From Klebsiella pneumoniae (GTDB lineage Bacteria; Pseudomonadota; Gammaproteobacteria; Ga0077536): a stretch of 8,011 bases of DNA. Within the stretch, counting starts at the first letter, position 1, and each line of letters starts with the position of its first letter. Shown here in pieces: positions 1 to 5,576 of the stretch. The position numbers and the translations under genes are program-made. Where the stretch lies: contig CAMCBY010000179.1 in the NCBI GenBank assembly GCA_945873015.1, positions 1 through 8,011 of the forward strand. Reading direction: 5' to 3'. A model generated the notes under the pieces. It had not been told where the DNA came from and did no database searches. It worked only from the letters and a program-made list of their open reading frames with translations.

Positions 1-579
1 GTCGTTGACGCAAGTCGGAATCATGTTGCCGATATAGAAGTCGGCATCCTGTGCAGTGCCGGCGGGCAGCGCCGCGAGCGAGAAGGCCATGTGACTGCGT
101 GCGGCATTGGCGAACACCATGCCGTTACCGATGCGCGCGGCGAGCGCGATCATGCGTCGACGCAAAGTCGCCAGCACCACGGGCGGCAACTCACCGGCAC
201 GCGGCGCGGCGCGCAGACGCGTGACAAAATCTTCCATGTCGCCGAGTGGTTTGCCGCCGGTCAGGCCGCGATTGGCCAGTGACGGCGCGTGGGCGACACC
301 AATGCCGAAAGTAAAACGGCCGGGCGCGAGTTCGTTGATGAAGGCGATGGTCTGCGCGTAGTCCTCGGGCTGGCGATAGTAGATCGGCTGCACGCTGGTG
401 CCGAAAGGGATCTGCGTAGTGACCTGCGCAATGCCCTGACTCAAAGCCAGCCCGTCACCGAGGCTCGGGCAATAGATGCCGGCAAAACCGCGCTGTTCGA
501 TTTCGGTCGCGAGTTCGAGTGTGCGTTGGCGCCGACCGGGAACGGCGGCGAGACTTAAGGCGGGTTTGGCGAGGGACAT
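1..579 (-). CDS. LLM-class (luciferase-like) flavin-dependent oxidoreductase, C-terminus cut by window edge
   Basis: This is a 193-codon N-terminal fragment of a luciferase-like monooxygenase, a TIM-barrel family that uses reduced FMN or F420 to oxidise varied substrates. I read it by translating the minus strand. Recognisable stretches are an early segment of the type RGFAGIYCPSLGDGLALSQG (residues about 30-49), then TSVQPIYYR, then a segment ending NELAPGRFTFGIGVAHAP (about 82-99), with the typical Gly-rich GIGV-x-H strand end at H97, followed by GGKPLGDMEDF. The ATG at 577-579 is chosen because AAGGA (minus strand, 588-592) lies 8 bases upstream and the protein begins sensibly at MSLAKPALSL. 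The reading frame stays open to base 1. The substrate cannot be told. Choosing FMN over F420 would need the rest of the protein and the host's cofactor genes. It lies 104 bases downstream of rhlE on the same strand, with structured sequence between, so its link to rhlE transcription is uncertain. Confidence 0.85.
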   Translation of the reverse strand, partial: MSLAKPALSLAAVPGRRQRTLELATEIEQRGFAGIYCPSLGDGLALSQGIAQVTTQIPFGTSVQPIYYRQPEDYAQTIAFINELAPGRFTFGIGVAHAPSLANRGLTGGKPLGDMEDFVTRLRAAPRAGELPPVVLATLRRRMIALAARIGNGMVFANAARSHMAFSLAALPAGTAQDADFYIGNMIPTCVND

Positions 580-588
580 GCCGGGTTT

Positions 589-642
589 CCTTGGTGGAAC
601 GTTGAGGCCGTCATTGTAATGACTTCCGCACGTTCACCAAGG
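589..642 (-). promoter_or_regulatory. Long imperfect inverted repeat covering the Shine-Dalgarno of the flavin oxidoreductase gene
   Basis: CCTTGGTGGAACGT (589-602) pairs with ACGTTCACCAAGG (630-642) as a 13-bp arm with one bulged G. Inside it, GTCATT-GT-AATGAC (610-623) forms a second 6-bp stem, and three further pairs (604:629, 606:627, 607:626) join the two, so almost the whole 54 bases can fold. In the minus-strand RNA the 3' arm contains AAGG of the AAGGA ribosome binding site for the gene starting at 579, so the fold would hide that site. It could be an RNA switch that blocks translation from read-through transcripts, or a DNA operator. The pairing is seen; the role is inferred. Confidence 0.5.
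613..640 (-). promoter_or_regulatory. Candidate sigma70 promoter for the flavin oxidoreductase gene
   Basis: On the minus strand, TTGGTG (635-640) and TACAAT (613-618) are separated by 16 bases. The -10 matches TATAAT at 5 of 6 positions; the -35 matches only at TTG. A start near base 606 would give a leader of about 26 bases that lacks the 5' arm of the 589-642 inverted repeat and so leaves the ribosome binding site free. The -35 lies in one arm of that inverted repeat and the -10 in its inner palindrome, which also suits a repressor site. This rests on motif matching only. Confidence 0.3.
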
Positions 643-649
643 TCGCCCT

Positions 650-671
650 GCCGCGCTTGTTCAAGCGCGGC
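650..671 (-). terminator. GC-rich hairpin 12 bases after rhlE stop, terminator-like but without U-tract
   Basis: GCCGCGCTTG (650-659) and CAAGCGCGGC (662-671) form a perfect 10-bp inverted repeat around TT. On the minus strand it follows the rhlE stop codon by 12 bases, the usual place for an intrinsic terminator or a 3' stabilising stem. No run of T follows it on either strand, so intrinsic termination is not assured. It may instead protect the 3' end or pause polymerase. Confidence 0.4.
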
Positions 672-683
672 ATTCAATACAAC

Positions 684-2075
684 TCAGGCAGACTGGCGTC
701 GTGCCTGATTACCGTTGGCATGACGCGGCGCGGTGTTGCCGTTGGCGTTGCCATTGCGGTTACCGTTGCCGTGATTGCCACTGTTGTTTCCACCGCCATT
801 ACCGCCGCCGCTCTTGCGACGACGATTGTTCTGGCCCGCGGGTTTGTTGGCACCGGGCTTGCGCGCGGCGGACGGCGGATTGGCCTTGGCCCGACGCTGT
901 TCGGCTTCCGCCGCATTGTCTTCGCGCAAGTCGTTTGCAGACTGCGGTACAAAGCCGTTCGGGGTGGCAACCGGCAGGCGGCGCTTGAGCAGACGCTCGA
1001 TGCCACGCAGATCGCCCATCTCCTCGCGCTCGACCAGCGATACCGCGTGTCCGGTCGAGCCGGCGCGGCCGGTACGACCAATACGGTGCACATAGTCTTC
1101 CGAGACATGCGGCAATTCGAAGTTCACCACCTGTGGGAGCTGGTCGATGTCGATACCACGCGCTGCGATATCAGTCGCAACCAGCACCTGCACTTTGCCG
1201 CCCTTGAAGTCATCCAGCGCGCGGGTGCGGGCGTTCTGACTCTTGTTGCCGTGGATAGCTGCGGACTCGATGCCATCCCGCATGAGTTTGCGCGCGAGTC
1301 TGTCGGCGCCGTGTTTGGTGCGCGTGAAGACCAGCACCTGATGCCAGTCGTGCTGCTTGATCAGATGCGACAGCAGCGCCGGCTTCTGATCCTTCTCGAC
1401 GTGATAAATCTCCTGCGTCACGGTATCCGCCGCGACCCGTTCCGGCGTCACGGTGATTTCCAGCGGACGGTCGAGCAGACCTTTGCCGAGCTGGCGTATC
1501 TCATCGCAGAAGGTCGCCGAGAACAGCAGGTTCTGACGCTTGGGCGGCAGCACCTTCAAAATCTTCTTGATGTCGTGAATGAAACCCATGTCGAGCATCC
1601 GATCCGCTTCATCGAGGATCAGCACTTCGAGCTTGGAAAAATTCACTTCGCCCTGGCCATAGAGGTCGAGCAGGCGACCGGGCGTGGCCACCACGATATC
1701 GACGCCACGGCGCAGCATGTCGATCTGTGGATTGATGCCGACGCCACCGAATATCACCGCGCTCTTGATTTTCAAGTTGGCGCCGTACTGCACCAGGCAA
1801 TCCTGGATCTGGGCGGCGAGTTCGCGGGTCGGGGTCAGAATCAAAGCGCGTGGCGTGCGGCGCTGGGATGCCGTATCAGCGGCCAGACGTTGCAACAAGG
1901 GCAGCGAAAACGCCGCGGTCTTGCCGGTACCGGTCTGGGCGGCGGCCATGATGTCACGGCCGGAAAGGACCGCCGGAATAGCCTGCAACTGGATCGGGGT
2001 CGGGGTGGTATAACCTTGCGCCTCAACGGCGCGCAACAGAGTCTCGGCGAGGCCGAGTGAGGAAAAAGTCGTCAA
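684..2075 (-). CDS. rhlE: DEAD-box ATP-dependent RNA helicase, RhlE-like
   Basis: A 463-residue superfamily 2 RNA helicase that unwinds RNA duplexes using ATP; RhlE proteins act in ribosome assembly and RNA turnover. All core motifs are present in order: Q motif around G21-Q29, motif I AQTGTGKT (46-53), Ia PTRELA (82-87), Ib TPGR (131-134), II DEAD (155-158), III SAT (186-188), V around ATDIAARGID (300-309) and VI HRIGRTGR (330-337). The opening residues FSSLGL are the usual start of RhlE proteins, which supports the TTG at 2073-2075 as start; there is no in-frame ATG nearby, and AAGG lies about 9 bases upstream. Residues 380-420 are charged and basic, and 423-457 are a low-complexity Gly/Asn tail, probably disordered and RNA-binding. 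It is transcribed away from the 2OG oxygenase gene stop, 186 bases behind it. The assignment to RhlE rather than another DEAD-box subgroup is by overall resemblance. Confidence 0.93.
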   Translation of the reverse strand: MTTFSSLGLAETLLRAVEAQGYTTPTPIQLQAIPAVLSGRDIMAAAQTGTGKTAAFSLPLLQRLAADTASQRRTPRALILTPTRELAAQIQDCLVQYGANLKIKSAVIFGGVGINPQIDMLRRGVDIVVATPGRLLDLYGQGEVNFSKLEVLILDEADRMLDMGFIHDIKKILKVLPPKRQNLLFSATFCDEIRQLGKGLLDRPLEITVTPERVAADTVTQEIYHVEKDQKPALLSHLIKQHDWHQVLVFTRTKHGADRLARKLMRDGIESAAIHGNKSQNARTRALDDFKGGKVQVLVATDIAARGIDIDQLPQVVNFELPHVSEDYVHRIGRTGRAGSTGHAVSLVEREEMGDLRGIERLLKRRLPVATPNGFVPQSANDLREDNAAEAEQRRAKANPPSAARKPGANKPAGQNNRRRKSGGGNGGGNNSGNHGNGNRNGNANGNTAPRHANGNQARRQSA

Positions 2076-2096
2076 TGATTTAGCCTTGCTACTAGA

Positions 2097-2115
2097 GCCG
2101 GCACGTGCTGCCGGC
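2097..2115 (-). other. Hairpin in the rhlE 5' leader
   Basis: GCCGGC (2097-2102) and GCCGGC (2110-2115) pair around a 7-base loop; the alternative inner palindrome GCACGTGC spans 2101-2108. In the rhlE transcript the stem would end about 21 bases before the TTG start, leaving the AAGG ribosome binding site just downstream and unpaired. It could tune translation or be a substrate for the helicase itself. The structure is seen; the function is inferred. Confidence 0.35.
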
Positions 2116-2170
2116 GAGCATTTGTGTCGAGTCGATGCGTAGGAACGGAAGGGCTGGACACCAGCGACAC

Positions 2171-2206
2171 TGCGCCGCTGCGCCGCTGCGCCGCTGCGCC
2201 GCTGCG
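2171..2206. repeat. 8-bp tandem repeat, four perfect copies plus a half copy
   Basis: The unit TGCGCCGC is repeated head to tail at 2171, 2179, 2187 and 2195, followed by TGCG. It lies outside any gene I accept, about 96-131 bases upstream of the rhlE start and 56 bases past the 2OG oxygenase stop. Four identical units in a row suggest recent slippage expansion. On the rhlE sense strand it reads as repeats of GCGGCGCA, with evenly spaced GG pairs. Confidence 0.9.
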
Positions 2207-2226
2207 GCCGCCAGCTTAGCCTATCA

Positions 2227-2262
2227 GGCCTGCCGTGGCGAGGGCCGGCGTCGGCCTGCCGT
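2227..2262. repeat. Paired 10-bp direct repeat GGCCTGCCGT with a small hairpin between
   Basis: GGCCTGCCGT occurs at 2227-2236 and again at 2253-2262, where it touches the last base of the 2OG oxygenase stop codon. Between them GGCCG (2243-2247) and CGGCC (2252-2256) can form a 5-bp stem with a 4-base loop. It could act as a weak 3' structure for the oxygenase transcript, but there is no T-run. It may be no more than GC-rich intergenic sequence. Confidence 0.5.
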
Positions 2263-2864
2263 CAGTTCATGCGGATATTAAACGCCACCGAGACCCGTTC
2301 CTCATCGGTGAGGTTGGGTGTGACCCAGTGTTTGAGCCAGCCCGGGAAGAACAGGATATCGCCCTCGCGCGGGCTGACCGTGACCGCCTGCTCGGTGAGC
2401 GGCGTGGGCTCGTTGAGCCGCGTATAACAGCGCCAGTGCGCGGTCGGGCTGCCCTCGCGTGCGTCGAGAAACTGGATAGCGCCCTGCTCGGGGCTGTCGA
2501 CCTTGAGATAGATGCAGCCCGACAGGATCGCGTCGGGGTGGGTATGCATGGCATTGAAGTCGCCGCGACGATTGACGTTGGCCCACAGGATGCCGTCATC
2601 AAAGTTGGCCTTGCTTGAGAAGTGCGGCGCGACGTCGTTGGCGAGCGCCATGATGCGCTGGGTCAGCCAACCGAATTCGCGGTACTTATACAGGTCGTCG
2701 TCGCTTTGCCAGCCGCCGAAGTTGGTGCGCTGGACGCCCTTTTTTTCGCTGACGAGGTTGGCAATGCAGGCCAGCATGGCGGCGCGCAGCGTCGGCCAGT
2801 CAGCTTCGTTCTCGGCGATATTGGTCTGCCACACCGGAGTGTAGAACAGGCGCATTTCCTTCAT
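2262..2864 (-). CDS. Putative 2-oxoglutarate/Fe(II)-dependent oxygenase, TIGR02466-type
   Basis: A 200-residue protein resembling the TIGR02466 / 2OG-FeII_Oxy_5 group, putative non-haem iron oxygenases of unknown substrate. The core reads NAMHTHPDAILSGCIYL at about 104-120, giving H107, H109 and D111 as candidate metal ligands; the distal histidine is H179 in FFPGWLKHWV and the likely 2-oxoglutarate-binding arginine is R190 in ERVSVAFNI. The double-stranded beta-helix fold is inferred from this spacing. The ATG at 2862-2864 has GGGGAA about 5 bases upstream, better than the second ATG three codons in. The length looks normal for the group and there is no signal peptide. It diverges from paaA across a 190-base gap, so it could share control with phenylacetate catabolism, but nothing in its sequence ties it to that pathway. 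A TAGAAT box at 2901-2906 on its strand is a possible -10, with no good -35. Confidence 0.8.
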   Translation of the reverse strand: MKEMRLFYTPVWQTNIAENEADWPTLRAAMLACIANLVSEKKGVQRTNFGGWQSDDDLYKYREFGWLTQRIMALANDVAPHFSSKANFDDGILWANVNRRGDFNAMHTHPDAILSGCIYLKVDSPEQGAIQFLDAREGSPTAHWRCYTRLNEPTPLTEQAVTVSPREGDILFFPGWLKHWVTPNLTDEERVSVAFNIRMN

Positions 2865-3054
2865 TGCGGTTCCCCAAACGCAAGCCAGTGTCTGCCCGGG
2901 ATTCTAGATCAGCCCGACACCCATCGCCGAGAGGGTAAGGCCGAATTTAATAATACAAAAATATGGACAAGGCCTCCGATGTTGTAATACGTTAGCCCTC
3001 AAGGTGCTCCGCTGCGGGCATCCCACCCTGTCATTCCAGCGAGGCGCTAGTTTC
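2865..3054. promoter_or_regulatory. Divergent control region between the 2OG oxygenase gene and paaA
   Basis: This gap must hold the promoter for paaA. Bases about 2943-2966 are strikingly AT-rich compared with the surroundings. On the plus strand TGGACA (2964-2969) resembles a -35; possible -10s are TAATAC (2985-2990, spacer 15) and TACGTT (2988-2993, spacer 18), neither good. TGTAAT (2983-2988) is a 5-of-6 match but only 13 bases away. I see no sigma54-type element, no CRP-type TGTGA-N6-TCACA and no TGATTC-N27-GAATCA site of the kind described for E. coli PaaX. GAGGCG at 3041-3046 serves as the paaA ribosome binding site. Confidence 0.55.
2937..2990. repeat. Two-part direct repeat AAGGCC-N8/10-TAATAC upstream of paaA
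   Basis: AAGGCC at 2937-2942 is followed after 8 bases by TAATAC at 2951-2956. The same pair recurs as AAGGCC at 2969-2974 and, after 10 bases, TAATAC at 2985-2990. The copies are offset by 32-34 bases, about three helical turns. A split inverted repeat, GAGGGTAA (2931-2938) and TTAGCCCTC (2992-3000), encloses both. These are candidate binding sites for PaaX or another regulator. The matches are seen; the role is inferred. Confidence 0.4.
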
Positions 3055-4011
3055 ATGGCCGATACCTCCACGCCAGACGCACTGTCCCGTTTCGAGCAGA
3101 CCATTGCCGCCGAAGAGAAGATTGAGCCACGCGACTGGATGCCGGACAAATATCGTTTGAATCTGGTCCGCCAGATCTCCCAGCACGCCCACTCGGAAGT
3201 AGTCGGCCAATTGCCGGAGGGCAACTGGATCGGCCGTGCACCAAGCTTGCGCCGTAAAGCCATCCTGCTCGCCAAAGTGCAGGACGAGGCCGGCCACGGT
3301 TTGTATCTGTACAGCGCGGCGGAAACCTTGGGCGTCGCGCGCGAAGAAATGCTCGATGATCTGCTGTCGGGCAAAGCCAAATACGCCAGCATCTTCAACT
3401 ACCCGACCTTGAGCTGGGCTGATGTCGGTGCGATCGGCTGGCTGGTCGATGGCGCGGCGATAGTCAATCAGATCTCCCTGTGCAGAACCTCCTACGGCCC
3501 CTATGCACGCGCGATGGTGCGCATTTGCAAGGAAGAAAGTTTTCATCAACGCCAGGGTTTCGAGATCATGCAGACCCTCGCCGCCGGCGCCGCCGAACAG
3601 AAAGCGATGGCGCAGGACGCGCTCAATCGCTGGTGGTGGCCAAGCCTCATGATGTTCGGTCCGCACGACGCTGAGTCGGCCCATAGCCAGCAATCCATGC
3701 AATGGAAGATCAAGCGCCAGTCCAATGACGAGCTGCGACAGAAGTTCGTTGATCAGACCGCAGTGCAGGCCGCGCATATCGGCCTCACCATCCCCGACGC
3801 TGAATTAAAATGGAACGAAACGCGCGGCCATTACGATTTCGGTCCGATTGACTGGGATGAATTCAATCGCGTGCTGTCCGGCCACGGGCCGTGCAATCGC
3901 GCGCGACTGGCGGCGCGTCGCAAGGCCCATGAGGACGGTGAGTGGGTGCGCGAGGCGATGCTCGCCCACGCTGACAAACAACGCGCCCGCGCCACTGACG
4001 CCGCGGCCTGA
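3055..4011 (+). CDS. paaA: Phenylacetyl-CoA 1,2-epoxidase, catalytic subunit PaaA
   Basis: Catalytic diiron subunit of the ring-1,2-epoxidising phenylacetyl-CoA monooxygenase, which turns phenylacetyl-CoA plus O2 into the ring epoxide with electrons passed from PaaE. The protein is 318 residues from the ATG at 3055, close to the usual 310-330, and I recognise long stretches of PaaA: IEPRDWMPDKYR (23-34), LPEGNWIGRAPSLRRKAILL (53-72), NYPTLSWADVGAIGWLVDGA (115-134), CRTSYGPYARAM (143-154) and WWWPSLMMFGP (193-203). Two ExxH metal-ligand motifs are visible, E78-H81 in DEAGH and E161-H164 in KEESFHQR. An upstream in-frame GTG at 3004 would add 17 residues unlike the family, so I prefer 3055, which has GAGGCG about 8-10 bases ahead. 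It is the first gene of a plus-strand operon; paaB follows after 18 bases. Confidence 0.97.
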   Translation: MADTSTPDALSRFEQTIAAEEKIEPRDWMPDKYRLNLVRQISQHAHSEVVGQLPEGNWIGRAPSLRRKAILLAKVQDEAGHGLYLYSAAETLGVAREEMLDDLLSGKAKYASIFNYPTLSWADVGAIGWLVDGAAIVNQISLCRTSYGPYARAMVRICKEESFHQRQGFEIMQTLAAGAAEQKAMAQDALNRWWWPSLMMFGPHDAESAHSQQSMQWKIKRQSNDELRQKFVDQTAVQAAHIGLTIPDAELKWNETRGHYDFGPIDWDEFNRVLSGHGPCNRARLAARRKAHEDGEWVREAMLAHADKQRARATDAAA

Positions 4012-4029
4012 TTCGAGGGTGAGCAGACA

Positions 4030-4314
4030 ATGAGCAGTAAACATCTCCCCTTGTGGGAAGTATTCATCCGCAGCCGGCGCGGGCTCGATCACAAACACAT
4101 CGGCAGTCTGCACGCCGCCGATGCGGCCCAAGCCATGCAGTCAGCGCGCGATACCTACACGCGCCGTCAGGAAGGTGTGAGCATCTGGGTGGTGCGCTCA
4201 AGCGATATTCACGCCAGCCAGTTCGAGGACGATTCGGCATTCTTCGATCCGGCCGCCGACAAGGTCTATCGCCATCCGACCTTCTATGACGTACCGGAAG
4301 AGTTGAAGCTGTGA
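4030..4314 (+). CDS. paaB: Phenylacetyl-CoA 1,2-epoxidase subunit PaaB
   Basis: A small 94-residue subunit, the normal length for PaaB, which bridges the PaaA-PaaC units of the epoxidase and is needed for activity in the cell although it carries no metal centre. Family signs are the N-terminal LPLWEVFIRSRRGLDHKHIG (6-25), then HAADAAQAMQSARDTYTRR, then GVSIWVVRSSDI, and the C-terminal half with a KVYRHPTFY stretch. The ATG at 4030 is preceded by GAGGGTGAG (4015-4023). Its stop codon overlaps the paaC start, so the two are probably translationally coupled. Confidence 0.96.
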   Translation: MSSKHLPLWEVFIRSRRGLDHKHIGSLHAADAAQAMQSARDTYTRRQEGVSIWVVRSSDIHASQFEDDSAFFDPAADKVYRHPTFYDVPEELKL

Positions 4315-5063
4315 GTACCGCGCATTTTGAATACGTGCAAAGGCTCGGTGACAACGCACTGATCCTCGGCCAGCGTCTGTCGGAGTGGTGCGGCCACAGT
4401 CCGTTCCTTGAAGAAGACATCGCGATGGCCAATACCGCGCTCGATCTGATCGGGCGCGCGCGTATGCTTTATGGCCATGCCGCGGCGCTCGAAGGGCGCG
4501 GCCGTGACGAAGACGCGCTGGCCTATGGGCGCGACGAGCGCGATTTCGGCAATTTCCTGATCTGCGAACTGCCGAACGGCGATTACGCCTGCACCCTGGT
4601 GCGCCAATATCTGGTCGATGTCTATCACCTCATGTTGTACCGCGCCCTGTGCTCATCAAGTGACGCGACGCTGGCGGCGATCGCGGCCAAGGCGGTCAAG
4701 GAGTGCGCCTATCATGTGCGGCGCAGCGGCGATTGGGTGCTGCGGCTCGGGGATGGCACAGTTGAGAGCCAGCGCCGCTGTCAGGCGGCACTGGATGATC
4801 TGTGGGCCTATACCGGTGAGATGTTCAATGGTGATGCCATTGACGACGAGATGGCAGACAGCGGCATTGGGATTGCGCCGGCCGCACTCGCTGACGAGTG
4901 GCGCACGACCGTCACGGCGCAACTGGCGGCCGCGACCTTGAGTGTGCCGCGCGACGACTGGTCTGCCAGTGGCGGGCGCGCGGGCCTGCACACCGAACAC
5001 ATGGGGCATCTGCTCGCTGAACTGCAGTTCGTGCAGCGCGCCTATCCCGGGCTCAAGTGGTAA
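4311..5063 (+). CDS. paaC: Phenylacetyl-CoA 1,2-epoxidase subunit PaaC
   Basis: Structural partner of PaaA, with the same ferritin-like fold but no working diiron site in characterised members. It is 250 residues, the usual size. Recognisable segments are RLGDNALILGQRLSEWCGHS (11-30), DIAMANTALDLIGRAR (36-51), ERDFGNFLICELPNGDYACT (76-95), RQYLVDVYH (98-106), AKAVKECAYHVRRSGDWVLR (126-145) and the C-terminal GLHTEHMGHLLAELQFVQRA (225-244). It starts with GTG at 4311, sharing four bases (GTGA) with the paaB stop, the classic coupled arrangement that keeps subunits in step. It ends in TAA within TAATG, where paaD starts. Confidence 0.96.
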   Translation: MSTAHFEYVQRLGDNALILGQRLSEWCGHSPFLEEDIAMANTALDLIGRARMLYGHAAALEGRGRDEDALAYGRDERDFGNFLICELPNGDYACTLVRQYLVDVYHLMLYRALCSSSDATLAAIAAKAVKECAYHVRRSGDWVLRLGDGTVESQRRCQAALDDLWAYTGEMFNGDAIDDEMADSGIGIAPAALADEWRTTVTAQLAAATLSVPRDDWSASGGRAGLHTEHMGHLLAELQFVQRAYPGLKW

Positions 5064-5569
5064 TGGCGACCGCGCAGTCGCAAACGTACAACGCCGCCGT
5101 GGCGGCGCTGCGCGCGCTGTTGGACGAGGTTCACGATCCTGAAATTCCGATTCTGACCATTGCCGACCTCGGCGTATTGCGCGATGTGCGCATCGAGGCT
5201 GGCCAGGCGGTGGTGGTAATCACGCCGACCTACAGCGGTTGCCCGGCCATGCATGCCATCGAGGACGACATACGTCAGGTGCTGACAGCGGCCGGTCATC
5301 GCGAGGTGCGCGTCGAGACGCAGTTGGCACCGGCCTGGAGTACTGACGACATGTCGCTCGCGGCGCATGCCAAGCTGCGCTCGGTGGGTATCGCGCCACC
5401 CACTTCGGTGACCACCGATAAGCGCGCCTTGCTCGGCGAACATGTGATGTGTCCGCGCTGCGCATCGCGTCATACCGAACGCGTGAGCGAGTTCGGCTCG
5501 ACTGCCTGCAAGGCGCTGTATCGCTGCCTCAGTTGTCTCGAGCCCTTCGATTACTTCAAATGCCTGTGA
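5063..5569 (+). CDS. paaD: Phenylacetyl-CoA epoxidase accessory protein PaaD (MIP18/DUF59 family)
   Basis: Accessory protein required in vivo for an active epoxidase; it belongs to the MIP18/SufT-like (DUF59) family linked to iron-sulfur and metal-centre assembly, though its exact action is not established. From the ATG at 5063 it has 168 residues, near the usual 165. The DUF59 domain covers about 12-90, with DPEIP (25-29), ADLGVLRDV (34-42) and the conserved cysteine in TYSGCPAM (56-63, C60). A C-terminal zinc-ribbon-like part has CPRC (130-133), C149, CLSC (155-158) and C167. The ATG overlaps the paaC stop as TAATG, implying re-initiation. A GTG at 5057 in the same frame would add two residues and cannot be excluded. 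The next gene starts 7 bases after the stop. Confidence 0.93.
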   Translation: MATAQSQTYNAAVAALRALLDEVHDPEIPILTIADLGVLRDVRIEAGQAVVVITPTYSGCPAMHAIEDDIRQVLTAAGHREVRVETQLAPAWSTDDMSLAAHAKLRSVGIAPPTSVTTDKRALLGEHVMCPRCASRHTERVSEFGSTACKALYRCLSCLEPFDYFKCL

Positions 5570-5576
5570 GGATGTC

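Noticed and set aside
91..558. Three short plus-strand open frames near the left edge
   Set aside because: They overlap the luciferase-like gene on the minus strand, which has a convincing protein sequence and ribosome site; the plus frames encode nothing recognisable.
657..2060. 467-codon open frame on the plus strand opposite rhlE
   Set aside because: It lies antisense to a clear DEAD-box helicase with all motifs; its sequence has no recognisable domain and begins with low-complexity Val/Ala/Thr runs that mirror the Gly/Asn tail. Long antisense frames are common in GC-rich genes.
2983..2988. TGTAAT as the -10 for paaA
   Set aside because: It is a good hexamer, but the only good -35 (TGGACA, 2964-2969) is just 13 bases away, too short for sigma70. 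It could work only as an activator-dependent promoter.
3029..3042. TGTCATTCCAGCG before paaA, resembling the start of dispersed TGTCATTCC-type palindromic repeats
   Set aside because: Only one half is present; the matching inverted arm is absent, so a repeat element cannot be supported.
3004..3054. Longer PaaA with a GTG start at 3004
   Set aside because: The extra 17 residues do not resemble PaaA N-termini, and the ATG at 3055 has a reasonable ribosome site.
3031..3777. 248-codon open frame on the minus strand opposite paaA
   Set aside because: It overlaps the unmistakable PaaA coding sequence and shows no family resemblance.
4009..4015. TGATTCG at the paaA/paaB junction, like part of the E. 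coli PaaX box
   Set aside because: The TGA is the paaA stop codon, the second half site is missing at the right distance, and the place is inside the operon.
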